Assembly: GCF_000195635.1 (NCBI RefSeq)
Contig: NZ_GL882644.1
Location: forward strand, 62,001 to 126,000
Origin: Bacteroides fluxus YIT 12057
GTDB taxonomy: Bacteria > Bacteroidota > Bacteroidia > Bacteroidales > Bacteroidaceae
Length of the DNA: 64,000 nt
Direction of reading: 5' to 3'
Every line of letters starts with the position of its first letter. The first letter of the stretch is position 1. Made by a program: the position numbers and the translations under genes. The notes below the pieces were generated by a model. It was not told the origin of the DNA. It did no database searches and worked only from the letters and a program-made list of their open reading frames with translations. Of the stretch, positions 1 through 8,716 are shown piece after piece.

Positions 1-942
1 TCGAAAGAGGAAATGGTGAAATTCATCGAGGATGATTTAACGGCCGCCACTGCCCTGCCCGCTACCTATAAAACGTCCGACACCAATTACGGACGTTTCA
101 CCAGGGGATTGGCTTATACCGTACTTATGAAGCTGTATATGCACGAACAGAACTGGGCAAAAGCAGTAGAATGCGGTCGCGAACTGATGAAACCGGAATA
201 TGGATATGAACTGATGGATAACTACAAGGATATCTTTACACTGGAAAATGAAGGCAACTCCGAAGCTATCTGGTCCTGTATATGCAGCCGCAGCGTCAAT
301 CAGCAGATGTGGCTGGCCCATGTGCTTTCAAGCGAGTATCCTACCAAGAATCCTGCTATCCAGAAGTGGGGCGGCTATCGTGTAATGTGGAACTTCTATC
401 ACACCTTTGACGCGAAAGACAAGCGCCTTGAAGTGCTGATAGGTGACTTTATCGGTGAAGACGGCGTACACTATAACGAACAGAATCCGGGTTCGGTACT
501 CATTGAAGGAGCAATGCCCGTGAAATATGGTGAAGACCCCGATGCCACCGGTGAAGAAAGCCAGATAGACTGGATTGTATATCGCTATGCCGATGTGCTG
601 ACTCTGTTATCAGAAGCCATCGTCCGTCAAGGAAACGCAGTGACTCAGGAAGCCGTTGATTTATTGAACAAGGTACACACCCGCGCAGGACTGACCGCTT
701 ATGCCACTGCCGACTTTGCCAGCCCGGCCGCTTTCCTCGACGCCGTATTGATGGAACGCGGACATGAGTTGTGGTTCGAAGGTACCCGCCGGACCGACTT
801 GATTCGCTACGGAAAATACATCGAGTATGCCCGCAAATACAAGAACTCGGTTACAGCACAGGATTACATGAATGTGATGCCGTTGCCGCAGGCCGTAATC
901 AATGAAAGTAAAGGCAAGATCGCTCAAAATCCCGGATACTAA
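1..942 (+). CDS. RagB/SusD-family outer-membrane lipoprotein, 3' part
   Basis: The frame is open from the first base, so the true start and signal peptide lie outside the window. The C-terminal half of a SusD-like glycan-binding lipoprotein is visible, including the family's late segment around GHELWFEGTRRTDLIRYGKY and the closing PLPQAVINESKGKIAQNPGY. SusD proteins sit on the cell surface over a SusC TonB-dependent porin and deliver oligosaccharides to it; susC would be expected just upstream, outside the window. The genes that follow (DUF5009 protein, putative glycosidase, GH89) suggest a locus for alpha-N-acetylglucosamine-terminated glycans, which is inferred from context. A terminator-like hairpin follows the stop. 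Confidence 0.93.
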   Translation, partial: SKEEMVKFIEDDLTAATALPATYKTSDTNYGRFTRGLAYTVLMKLYMHEQNWAKAVECGRELMKPEYGYELMDNYKDIFTLENEGNSEAIWSCICSRSVNQQMWLAHVLSSEYPTKNPAIQKWGGYRVMWNFYHTFDAKDKRLEVLIGDFIGEDGVHYNEQNPGSVLIEGAMPVKYGEDPDATGEESQIDWIVYRYADVLTLLSEAIVRQGNAVTQEAVDLLNKVHTRAGLTAYATADFASPAAFLDAVLMERGHELWFEGTRRTDLIRYGKYIEYARKYKNSVTAQDYMNVMPLPQAVINESKGKIAQNPGY

Positions 943-951
943 TCAATAAGT

Positions 952-990
952 AAAGGCTGCTTGAGGATTTACCTTGGGCAGCCTTTTTTT
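952..990 (+). terminator. Intrinsic terminator after the susD-like gene
   Basis: AAGGCTGC and GCAGCCTT form a stem closed by a loop of about 16 bases and followed by seven T residues. It separates the susD-like gene from the three-gene enzyme cluster downstream and would attenuate or end transcription there. Confidence 0.8.
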
Positions 991-1001
991 ACACCAACCT
1001 C

Positions 1002-2147
1002 ATGAAAAACAATCAACGCCTCGTCGCACTTGATGTAATGAGAGGGCTCACCATTGCCGGAATGATTCTGGTGAATACACCCGAAACCTGGAGCTATGTA
1101 TATGCCCCGCTACAACATGCCCGGTGGAACGGACTGACTCCTACCGATGTCATTTTTCCTTTCTTCCTGTTTATGATGGGAGTGTCCATGTATATCTCTC
1201 TGAAGAAATGTTCGTTTCATTTGAGTTCTCATCTCCTGATGAAAATTATTCGCCGCTCGCTGATACTGTTTCTCATCGGTACAGCGATCTATGCACTGGC
1301 TACCTTTTTGGGTACGCTGCGCGACGCCTGCCGGCAACCCGGTTTTGAAGGCAATCCGTGGAAAGAGGCGTTTGCCTCCTTACCCGGCACCCGCATTCCG
1401 GGAGTACTGCAACGTCTTGGAGTCTGCTACGGAATCGGTTCCATTATAGTGCTTACCTGCCGGCATCGCTATATTCCTCATCTGGCCGGAGGCATATTAG
1501 CGGGATATTTCCTGATACTGCTCTTTGGAAACGGATTTGTACACAGTCCCGAGAACATTCTTTCTGTGGTTGACCGGACTTTGTTCGGAGACAATATGAT
1601 TAACGACGGAGGAATAGATCCAGAAGGAGCATTGAGCACGCTGCCGTCGATAGCACAAGTACTTATCGGCTTCTGTATAGGCAAAATCTGTATAGAGACG
1701 CCGGATATGAGAGAGAAACTGAACAAAATCTTTCTGTACGGCTCTTTGATGCTGATTGTGGGCTGGCTGTTCAGTTATGGTTGTCCGCTGAACAAAAGGG
1801 TCTGGACCCCCAGTTTTGTTCTGGTCACTTGTGGCTTTGCCTGTCTTTTATTGGGCATACTGATATGGTACATCGACCTGCGGAAAGTATATAAGCAGAC
1901 GTGGACTTTCGAAGTATTCGGAGTAAATCCTTTGTTCTGCTATGTTCTCAGCGAAGTATTGGCTATTTTAGTCGACTACCTGCCTTTGCATTCGGCTACT
2001 TTGCACGAACGGTTCTATAGTGGCTTTCTAAGCAACTGCTTTGGCGATAATGAATGGACCTCCTTTCTTTATGCCTTCTCACTTCTGTGTTCCGTGTGGT
2101 TAATCGGAGTATTACTCTATAAAAAGAAAATATATATAAAGATTTAA
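1002..2147 (+). CDS. DUF5009 / HGSNAT-like multispan membrane acyltransferase
   Basis: 381 residues with about ten hydrophobic spans. The N-terminal VALDVMRGLTIAGMILVN is the signature of the family that includes human heparan-alpha-glucosaminide N-acetyltransferase (HGSNAT) and the bacterial NagX/YeiB-like proteins. HGSNAT carries acetyl groups from acetyl-CoA across a membrane onto terminal glucosamine. The same reaction here, on periplasmic glucosaminides, is inferred from homology and from the GH89 gene two positions downstream, since GH89 acts on the acetylated product. The stop is two bases before the next start, so the genes are probably co-transcribed. No catalytic residue was verified beyond the signature. 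Confidence 0.82.
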   Translation: MKNNQRLVALDVMRGLTIAGMILVNTPETWSYVYAPLQHARWNGLTPTDVIFPFFLFMMGVSMYISLKKCSFHLSSHLLMKIIRRSLILFLIGTAIYALATFLGTLRDACRQPGFEGNPWKEAFASLPGTRIPGVLQRLGVCYGIGSIIVLTCRHRYIPHLAGGILAGYFLILLFGNGFVHSPENILSVVDRTLFGDNMINDGGIDPEGALSTLPSIAQVLIGFCIGKICIETPDMREKLNKIFLYGSLMLIVGWLFSYGCPLNKRVWTPSFVLVTCGFACLLLGILIWYIDLRKVYKQTWTFEVFGVNPLFCYVLSEVLAILVDYLPLHSATLHERFYSGFLSNCFGDNEWTSFLYAFSLLCSVWLIGVLLYKKKIYIKI

Positions 2148-2149
2148 GT

Positions 2150-4552
2150 ATGAATAAGAAATGGATTATTTTAGGCGGCTTATTGCTTTCAATGAACGTA
2201 GCCGCACAATCTACCCTGTGGAAAAATAAAGCCTGGGAATGTAAGATATCAGATAAAGGTACACTGGAACAGATTATCTTTAAATCAAATCAGCAGAATG
2301 ATACGGTTCCCTTCTTCCATAAAGAGAGTAATGCCGGCCCTCGCTTCTATGCCAACCTGGGAAAGGAGAATCGAATTGCCGAATGGATTCCCGACGGGTA
2401 TCGCTCTTACCGGGCTACCATCGATCAAGTGGAGTGCCGCCTGACCTATAAAGCATGGAACGGACAACCTGCCGTCGAAATCACACTCGTAAATAAAGGA
2501 AACGTACCCTTCCAGCCGGTAAAGGCAGGATTGAAACTGGGCATCGATACTTATATGGATAAATACCCCGACTGGTTCGGCAAGTATTTTCCTACCTTGA
2601 TGAAGAATGAGAAAACGCATTTCTACGGTTATCTTCAGACTCCTTCAGGACATACATTGGGAGTAGTATCTCCACAACCCATTGCCTCGTGGAGTGTCGA
2701 TTATAACTTAGGTTATCAAGATCCTGCCCCTCACTGGTTTATGGGGCATCGCATAGAATCGCTGAATCTCGACTTAATGAACGCTTTACCGTTGCCGGCA
2801 CATAATCCGCAGGATTTATGGCAACTGAAGCAGGGTGAGGCAAAGACATGGACTATCGCTTTTGTGGATATAAATACGCCCGACGAATTTGAAGAAACCA
2901 TTCATAAGGTAGCCGGTATTCCGATGCTCCGTATCGGACAGACAGTTTATCAACCCAAAGAAACGGCCGTATTCGAAGTGCTGGCCACCGCACCGGTTAT
3001 CCAGGTAACGGATGATAAAGGACAATCGCTGTCCGTATCAGTAAAGCCCAAGCGGGATGGCGTGAAAGAAGTTTCGTGCCAGTTGCCAGCTGCCGGATTA
3101 TATTCCGTAAAGGTGACCGATGGAGAAAAACAAGCCGAAGGAGTGCTCTCGGCACACACCTCCTGGCAATGGACGCTGGAACAAGCAAGGAAAGGCGCCT
3201 TGAAATATCATCAGAAAGCCACTTCGCACATCGAAAGCTGGTACGGTTTCTACTCCGCCTTTATTGCGGCCAAGCATTTCCCCGAGAAGACGACGGATGA
3301 AGCGTTGCGCCAACGCTTCGACTATCTGTTCGGACTGCTGCACGACCCCATCAAGATGGAACCGTTATATCACGCCTCGCGCATCCAGAATACTTCCGGA
3401 ACCATCAGCCTGTTGGTTGACAAGTATGAAGCCTACGGTAATGTGGAAGACCTTACAAAAGCGTCACGACTGGCAGATTGGCTGATAAATACCTGGCAAC
3501 GCAAAGACGGAGCATACGTCAATCATGGTACCGTATATACCAGCGTGATATATGTTGCCAAGAATATACTGGAACTCGTACTGGTGGAACGTGAATTAGG
3601 CATGAAGGACAGTCGTTGGAAAGAAATCGCCGACCGTCATTACGCCTCGGCAAAACGTGCCATCGACCAGTTGGTAGCTTCGCAAGGAGACTTTGAAACC
3701 GAAGGAGAACTGACCTTTGAGGACGGAATGATTTCTTGCTCCGCACTTCAAATCGGCATGCTTGCCTTGATGCAAACAGATGAAAAAGAGCGCAGACACT
3801 ATACCGATGCCATGCTGAAGATATTGAACAGTCACGACTGCCTCACCCAGTTGCGTGTGCCCGACGCCCGACGCCGTGGAGGCACCATGCGCTATTGGGA
3901 AGCACAATATGACGTGCAGATGCTCCCCAACATGTTCAACTCTCCTCACGGATGGAGCGGATGGCGTGCGTATGCCACCTATTACGCCTATCTGCTAACG
4001 GGCGAAGAGCGTTGGTTGCAGGAAACGTATAACGCCATGGGCGCCTTCGCCAATCTGATCGACTTCCGTTCGGGCGATTTGCGCTGGGCTTTCGTGGTCG
4101 ATCCTTATCTGAAAGTGAAACAAGCATGCAGTGCCGACACACACGTAACAGCCGACTCATTGAGTTTCGGCAATCCGCACCCGGAACTGTATGATACTCG
4201 GGAGTTCGTTATAGGCGAGCAGTACGTGAACATGATAAGCGACTGGCAAACCGTGAATACCCAAGACAACGATGTACACGAAGTCTTTAAATGTATGGGC
4301 GAAGCCATGCTGACCAACGCCTTTGTAGTGGAGCAACCCAATGGCGAACTGAAAGGCTATAACTGCCGGATTACCCGCCAAGGAAATGAGTTGAAGGTGA
4401 CGGCAAGCGAGAAACAGATCGTGAATCTGCATTGCAACCTGAAGCATCCCTTCACCGTATCCTTCAAAGGAAAGTCCCAACCACTGAAAAAGGATTATCT
4501 GGGATGGGTTTTCGGAGGAAACGGGTTATATTCACAACCACTAATGAAGTAA
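2150..4552 (+). CDS. Secreted putative glycosidase, beta-sandwich plus alpha/alpha toroid
   Basis: 800 residues starting with a signal peptide (MNKKWIILGGLLLSMNVAAQ). The first ~330 residues look like beta-strand domains. From about residue 340 the sequence becomes helical and Trp/Tyr-rich (HIESWYGFYSAFIAAKHF, LADWLINTWQRKDGAYVNHG, SPHGWSGWRAYATYYAYLLT), resembling six-hairpin (alpha/alpha)6 glycosidases and polysaccharide lyases. I cannot place it in a numbered GH or PL family. It lies between the HGSNAT-like gene and the GH89 gene with 1-2 bp gaps, so a role in the same glycan pathway is likely. The specific reaction is unknown. Confidence 0.72.
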   Translation: MNKKWIILGGLLLSMNVAAQSTLWKNKAWECKISDKGTLEQIIFKSNQQNDTVPFFHKESNAGPRFYANLGKENRIAEWIPDGYRSYRATIDQVECRLTYKAWNGQPAVEITLVNKGNVPFQPVKAGLKLGIDTYMDKYPDWFGKYFPTLMKNEKTHFYGYLQTPSGHTLGVVSPQPIASWSVDYNLGYQDPAPHWFMGHRIESLNLDLMNALPLPAHNPQDLWQLKQGEAKTWTIAFVDINTPDEFEETIHKVAGIPMLRIGQTVYQPKETAVFEVLATAPVIQVTDDKGQSLSVSVKPKRDGVKEVSCQLPAAGLYSVKVTDGEKQAEGVLSAHTSWQWTLEQARKGALKYHQKATSHIESWYGFYSAFIAAKHFPEKTTDEALRQRFDYLFGLLHDPIKMEPLYHASRIQNTSGTISLLVDKYEAYGNVEDLTKASRLADWLINTWQRKDGAYVNHGTVYTSVIYVAKNILELVLVERELGMKDSRWKEIADRHYASAKRAIDQLVASQGDFETEGELTFEDGMISCSALQIGMLALMQTDEKERRHYTDAMLKILNSHDCLTQLRVPDARRRGGTMRYWEAQYDVQMLPNMFNSPHGWSGWRAYATYYAYLLTGEERWLQETYNAMGAFANLIDFRSGDLRWAFVVDPYLKVKQACSADTHVTADSLSFGNPHPELYDTREFVIGEQYVNMISDWQTVNTQDNDVHEVFKCMGEAMLTNAFVVEQPNGELKGYNCRITRQGNELKVTASEKQIVNLHCNLKHPFTVSFKGKSQPLKKDYLGWVFGGNGLYSQPLMK

Positions 4553-4553
4553 T

Positions 4554-6707
4554 ATGAGAAAGACACTATTGATTTGTTTCTTTTGTATAGCCGCGATTGT
4601 GCATGCCGCATCGCCTATACAAGGCTTGTTGGAGCGTATCGACAAAGGCGCTTCCCGTAAATTCATCGTTGAGCAGGTAAAGAGTCCCGCTGACTTTTTT
4701 GAATTGGATCAGAAAGGGGATAAAGTAGTGATTCGTGGAAACAACTACGTGAGCATTGCTACCGGATTGAACTGGTATCTGAAATATCATGCCGGCATAC
4801 AGTTGTCATGGAACGGGATGAAAGCAAAATTACCCGATGTCCTGCCCGCAGTAACACAGAAAGAACGTCATGAAACGGACTTGAAATATCGCTATGATCT
4901 TAATTACTGCACCTACTCCTACACCATGGCTTTCTGGGATTGGAAACGTTGGGAGCAGGAAATAGACTGGATGGCCTTGCACGGAATCAATCTGCCGCTG
5001 GCCATCATAGGGACGGACGTAGTCTGGCGCAATGTATTGATGAAACTGGGTTATACCCAAGATGAAGTCAACCAATTCATTGCCGGTCCCGCCTTCCAGG
5101 GATGGTGGCTGATGAATAACCTCGAAGGATGGGGAGGTCCCAATCCCGATAGTTGGTACACACAGCGCGAGGCTTTGCAAAAGCAGATATTGAAACGCAT
5201 GCGTGAGTATGGCATCCAGCCCGTACTGCCCGGCTATTCGGGTATGGTACCTCATAATGCCAAGGAACGTTTAGGACTGAACGTGTCCGACCCGGGCTTG
5301 TGGTGCGGCTATCCCCGCCCCGCGTTTCTGCAACCTACGGACCCTCGTTTCGGTGAAATAGCCGACTTATACTATAAAGAAATGACCCGCCTCTACGGCA
5401 AAGCCGATTTCTACAGCATGGACCCTTTCCACGAAGGCGGAAGCATAGCCGGTGTTGACTTGAACGCCGCCGGACAAGCCATTTGGGGTGCCATGAAAAA
5501 AGTAAATCCCAAAGCCGTATGGGTAGCCCAGGCATGGCAGGCAAACCCACGGCAGAAGATGATTGAAAACATACCCCAAGGTGACTTGATAGTTCTTGAC
5601 CTCTTCTCCGAAAGCCGTCCTCAATGGGGCGATCCGGCATCAACCTGGTATCGCAAAGAGGGATTCGGCAAACACGACTGGCTGTACTGTATGCTGCTGA
5701 ACTATGGCGGCAACGTAGGGCTGCATGGAAAAATGAGACATGTAATCGACGAGTTCTATAAAGCCAAAACGTCTCCCTTCGGAAAAACGCTGAAAGGTGT
5801 AGGCATGACGATGGAAGGCTCGGAAAATAACTCGGTAATGTTTGAATTGCTGTGCGAACTGCCTTGGCGTCCGGCTCAGTTTGAGAAAGACGAATGGTTG
5901 AAGAATTACACTGCCGCCCGTTACGGCAAAGCCGATGCCACCGTTCAGCAGGCTTGGCTGCTGTTGAGCAACAGCATCTACAACTGTCCGGATGCAAACA
6001 CTCAGCAAGGTACGCACGAGTCGGTATTCTGCGCCCGTCCGGGAATGGATGTTTACCAGGTATCCAGTTGGTCGGAAATGGTGAAATATTACGAACCCGA
6101 AGAGGTGATTCGTGCAGCAGGCATCTTGCTTTCGGCTGCCGACCGGTTCAAAGGGAACAATAATTTCGAGTATGATTTAGTGGACATCGTCCGTCAGGCA
6201 GTGGCCGAGAAAGGCCGGTTGGTCTATCCTATCATGATAGATGCCCTCAAAGCCGGTGAAAAGGAACTGTTTGCAGCAGCTTCTCAGCGCTTCCTCAACT
6301 TAATTCTGTTACAGGATCGTTTGCTCGCCACTCGTCCGGAATTCAAAGTGGGCACTTGGATAGAGAAAGCACGTAATTTAGGGACTACTCAAGAAGAGAA
6401 GAAGCTGTATGAATGGAACGCCCGTGTACAAATCGCGACCTGGGGCAACCGTACTGCTGCCGATGAAGGCGGATTACGCGACTATGCCCACAAGGAATGG
6501 AACGGAATGTTGCGCGACTTCTACTACCACCGTTGGAAGTTATGGATAGATGCCCAGACGGCCCAGCTAAACGGTGCGCCGGCACAGGGATTTGACTTCT
6601 ATGCTATCGAAGAACCGTGGACGTTGCAGACAAATGATTATCCTTCACACCCCGAAGGGGATGTGATAGAAGTGGCTCGCACTGCGTACAAAGAAATCAC
6701 TCGATAA
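4554..6707 (+). CDS. Alpha-N-acetylglucosaminidase, GH89
   Basis: 717 residues with a signal peptide ending near residue 19. It matches the NAGLU/GH89 family along its length: WDWKRWEQEIDWMALHGINL around residues 128-147, SMDPFHEGG around 288-296 and GVGMTMEGSENN around 415-426. Glu294 and Glu421 fit the two catalytic acids of the family (human NAGLU Glu316 and Glu446). GH89 enzymes are retaining exo-glycosidases that remove terminal alpha-linked GlcNAc, for example from heparan sulfate or alpha-GlcNAc-capped mucin. Its start is one base after the previous stop, so it ends a tight operon. It converges on folE. Confidence 0.95.
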   Translation: MRKTLLICFFCIAAIVHAASPIQGLLERIDKGASRKFIVEQVKSPADFFELDQKGDKVVIRGNNYVSIATGLNWYLKYHAGIQLSWNGMKAKLPDVLPAVTQKERHETDLKYRYDLNYCTYSYTMAFWDWKRWEQEIDWMALHGINLPLAIIGTDVVWRNVLMKLGYTQDEVNQFIAGPAFQGWWLMNNLEGWGGPNPDSWYTQREALQKQILKRMREYGIQPVLPGYSGMVPHNAKERLGLNVSDPGLWCGYPRPAFLQPTDPRFGEIADLYYKEMTRLYGKADFYSMDPFHEGGSIAGVDLNAAGQAIWGAMKKVNPKAVWVAQAWQANPRQKMIENIPQGDLIVLDLFSESRPQWGDPASTWYRKEGFGKHDWLYCMLLNYGGNVGLHGKMRHVIDEFYKAKTSPFGKTLKGVGMTMEGSENNSVMFELLCELPWRPAQFEKDEWLKNYTAARYGKADATVQQAWLLLSNSIYNCPDANTQQGTHESVFCARPGMDVYQVSSWSEMVKYYEPEEVIRAAGILLSAADRFKGNNNFEYDLVDIVRQAVAEKGRLVYPIMIDALKAGEKELFAAASQRFLNLILLQDRLLATRPEFKVGTWIEKARNLGTTQEEKKLYEWNARVQIATWGNRTAADEGGLRDYAHKEWNGMLRDFYYHRWKLWIDAQTAQLNGAPAQGFDFYAIEEPWTLQTNDYPSHPEGDVIEVARTAYKEITR

Positions 6708-6720
6708 CCTTAGGTAATAA

Positions 6721-6763
6721 GAAGAATTTATGAATTATGGCGAATCAAGTTCATAAATTCTTC
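6721..6763. terminator. Bidirectional hairpin between GH89 and folE
   Basis: A perfect 14-bp inverted repeat (GAAGAATTTATGAA and TTCATAAATTCTTC) with a 15-base loop lies at the junction of convergent genes and overlaps the last codons of folE. It has A/T-rich flanks but no long T run, so it is probably a shared terminator. Confidence 0.6.
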
Positions 6764-7315
6764 ACGAGTCTTTGCCTGATTGAAAGCGCCCGTGAAATCG
6801 GAAGTAGTCGTAACCGAATTCTGTTTCTCCACCCCACGCATCTGCATACACATGTGCTTAGCCTCTACTACAACCATGACACCCAAAGGATTCAACGTTT
6901 CTTGAATACACTCTTTGATTTGTAGTGTCATGCGTTCCTGCACCTGCAAGCGATGGGAAAATATATCTACGACACGGGCTATCTTACTCAACCCCGTTAT
7001 ATAGCCGTTAGGAATATAGGCTACATGCGCCTTGCCGTAGAACGGAAGCATGTGGTGTTCACAGAGTGAAAAGAAATCAATGTCCTTCACAATTACCATC
7101 TGACTGTACTCTTCTTGAAATTTGGCGGAACGGAGTACTTCATGAGGATCCATATAATAACCTTTTGTCAACGAAAGCATGGCCTTTGCCACTCGTTCCG
7201 GAGTTTTCAACAAGCCTTCACGACCCGGATCTTCACCCAACAAAGTAAGAATACGCTGGTAATGTTCTTTCAGTTCATCCAATGAAGGAGATACAATTTC
7301 TTCTTTTCCTAACAT
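6728..7315 (-). CDS. folE: GTP cyclohydrolase I
   Basis: 195 residues, the usual length for FolE. It converts GTP to 7,8-dihydroneopterin triphosphate, the first step of tetrahydrofolate synthesis. Family motifs are clear: [20 protein letters not shown] with the zinc-binding Cys and His, [20 protein letters not shown], and the C-terminal [19 protein letters not shown]. The gene ends a run of minus-strand housekeeping genes (DUF1599 protein, DoxX-like protein, tpiA, SPOR protein, folE) and converges on the GH89 gene. Confidence 0.97.
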   Translation of the reverse strand: MLGKEEIVSPSLDELKEHYQRILTLLGEDPGREGLLKTPERVAKAMLSLTKGYYMDPHEVLRSAKFQEEYSQMVIVKDIDFFSLCEHHMLPFYGKAHVAYIPNGYITGLSKIARVVDIFSHRLQVQERMTLQIKECIQETLNPLGVMVVVEAKHMCMQMRGVEKQNSVTTTSDFTGAFNQAKTREEFMNLIRHNS

Positions 7316-7358
7316 GAGAGGATTTATGATTTATGATTTATAATTTATCCCTCGACAA

Positions 7359-7817
7359 TTATAGAGGGATGTTGATTTGATCCTTTACTATGGAAACTTC
7401 CTTAAACACGCCGGTAGCACGCAACTGGCGCATCATGGCGTCCGCCTCTTCAATACTGCGGAAATCTCCGGCACGGCACAACCAGCGGGGAAGATTAAAC
7501 GAAGTATAGACAGTGAGTTCCGGAAAACGCTCCTTGACCCGTGAAGCTACCGAATAAGCTTCGTTTTTAGATTCGCGGGTATTATTACCGGCATACACTT
7601 GTATACGATAACCCGAACTTTTAATCACCTTCCGGTCATCGGTACCGGCAGGAACATACTCCGTACCTATCAGTGCCGCAATACGGGCATCTTGCCGTAT
7701 AGTGACCTTGCCTTGTCCGGGTACGTTGCGTTCCAGGCTCTTCACAATATTATTCTGTGCAACAGAAAGAGTTGCGAAAGCAAAGCACACTACTAAAAAT
7801 AAACCAAGCTTCTTCAT
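7359..7817 (-). CDS. SPOR-domain periplasmic protein
   Basis: 152 residues: a signal peptide (MKKLGLFLVVCFAFATLSVA) followed by a C-terminal SPOR domain from about residue 66 (SGYRIQVYAGNNTRESKNEA through FRSIEEADAMMRQLRATGVF). SPOR domains bind denuded peptidoglycan at division septa. The link to septal or envelope function is by family; nothing in the gene shows a catalytic activity. It is between tpiA and folE, with a hairpin separating it from tpiA. Confidence 0.88.
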   Translation of the reverse strand: MKKLGLFLVVCFAFATLSVAQNNIVKSLERNVPGQGKVTIRQDARIAALIGTEYVPAGTDDRKVIKSSGYRIQVYAGNNTRESKNEAYSVASRVKERFPELTVYTSFNLPRWLCRAGDFRSIEEADAMMRQLRATGVFKEVSIVKDQINIPL

Positions 7818-7848
7818 GAGTTAATGTTTTTATAAAATGGGAAACAGA

Positions 7849-7896
7849 AAGTTGAAAATGGCTATGCAGTGTAATAGCGCAACTCATTTTCAACTT
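7849..7896 (-). terminator. Hairpin between tpiA and the SPOR gene
   Basis: AAGTTGAAAATG and CATTTTCAACTT form a 12-bp stem just downstream of tpiA. On the minus strand it is followed by CTGTTTCCC, so the T run is weak. It may terminate or process the tpiA transcript. Confidence 0.5.
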
Positions 7897-7915
7897 CCCA
7901 ATTTCAACTTTCCAT

Positions 7916-8671
7916 TTAATTGAAAGCGTCGATAATGCCCTTGAAGTCAGCAACCTTCAAAGCGGCACCACCAATCAAACCGCCGTCAACATCGGGGTTG
8001 GCAAACAATTCCTTCGCATTGGAAGGCTTACAGCTGCCACCGTAAAGGATAGAGCAGTTATCAGCAACTTCTTTTCCATATTTTTCATTGATCAATGAAC
8101 GGATGAAAGCATGGATTTCCTGTGCCTGTTCAGCGGTAGCAGTCTTGCCTGTACCGATAGCCCAAACCGGTTCGTATGCCAGAATAATCTTGGAGAAGTC
8201 TTCTGCAGACAAAGAGAATACAGATGCCAACTGGGCGGCAACAACTTCATTCTGCTTGTTTGCTTCACGTTCTTCCAAAACTTCACCGATACAGAAAATC
8301 GGAGTCAAGCCGTTAGCCAAAGCCAATTTTACTTTTTCTTCCAGGATAGCCACTGTCTCACCATAGTAAGCACGGCGTTCCGAGTGACCCAGAATTACAT
8401 ACTTGGCACCTGTAGAAGCAACCATAGCGGCAGAAACCTCACCGGTATAAGCGCCGGATTCTTTATCTGCACAGTTCTCTGCACCTACACCGATCTTAGC
8501 GGCATCTACCAACGGAGTAACGGATGCCAGGTGGATAAACGGAGTACAGATGATTACATCACAGTTAGGCTTTTCATTAGCCAATGTCTCATTCAATTCT
8601 TTTGCAAGAGCAATACCCTCCTGGAGGGTTTTGTTCATTTTCCAGTTTCCTGCAACAATGTTTTTTCTCAT
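7916..8671 (-). CDS. tpiA: Triosephosphate isomerase
   Basis: 251 residues, a standard TIM barrel length. It interconverts dihydroxyacetone phosphate and glyceraldehyde 3-phosphate in glycolysis. Seen: [12 protein letters not shown] at the N terminus (catalytic Lys), [13 protein letters not shown] (catalytic His95 region), [20 protein letters not shown] (catalytic Glu and flexible loop 6) and [14 protein letters not shown] near the C terminus (phosphate loop). Complete and unremarkable. Confidence 0.98.
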   Translation of the reverse strand: MRKNIVAGNWKMNKTLQEGIALAKELNETLANEKPNCDVIICTPFIHLASVTPLVDAAKIGVGAENCADKESGAYTGEVSAAMVASTGAKYVILGHSERRAYYGETVAILEEKVKLALANGLTPIFCIGEVLEEREANKQNEVVAAQLASVFSLSAEDFSKIILAYEPVWAIGTGKTATAEQAQEIHAFIRSLINEKYGKEVADNCSILYGGSCKPSNAKELFANPDVDGGLIGGAALKVADFKGIIDAFN

Positions 8672-8716
8672 TTTGTTTTTATTATTAAAAGGGTTAATGT
8701 ATTTACAAATTACCGT

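Noticed and set aside
5335..5997. 220-codon minus-strand frame inside the GH89 gene
   Set aside because: Arg/Ser/Cys-rich shadow of a conserved enzyme with intact catalytic motifs.
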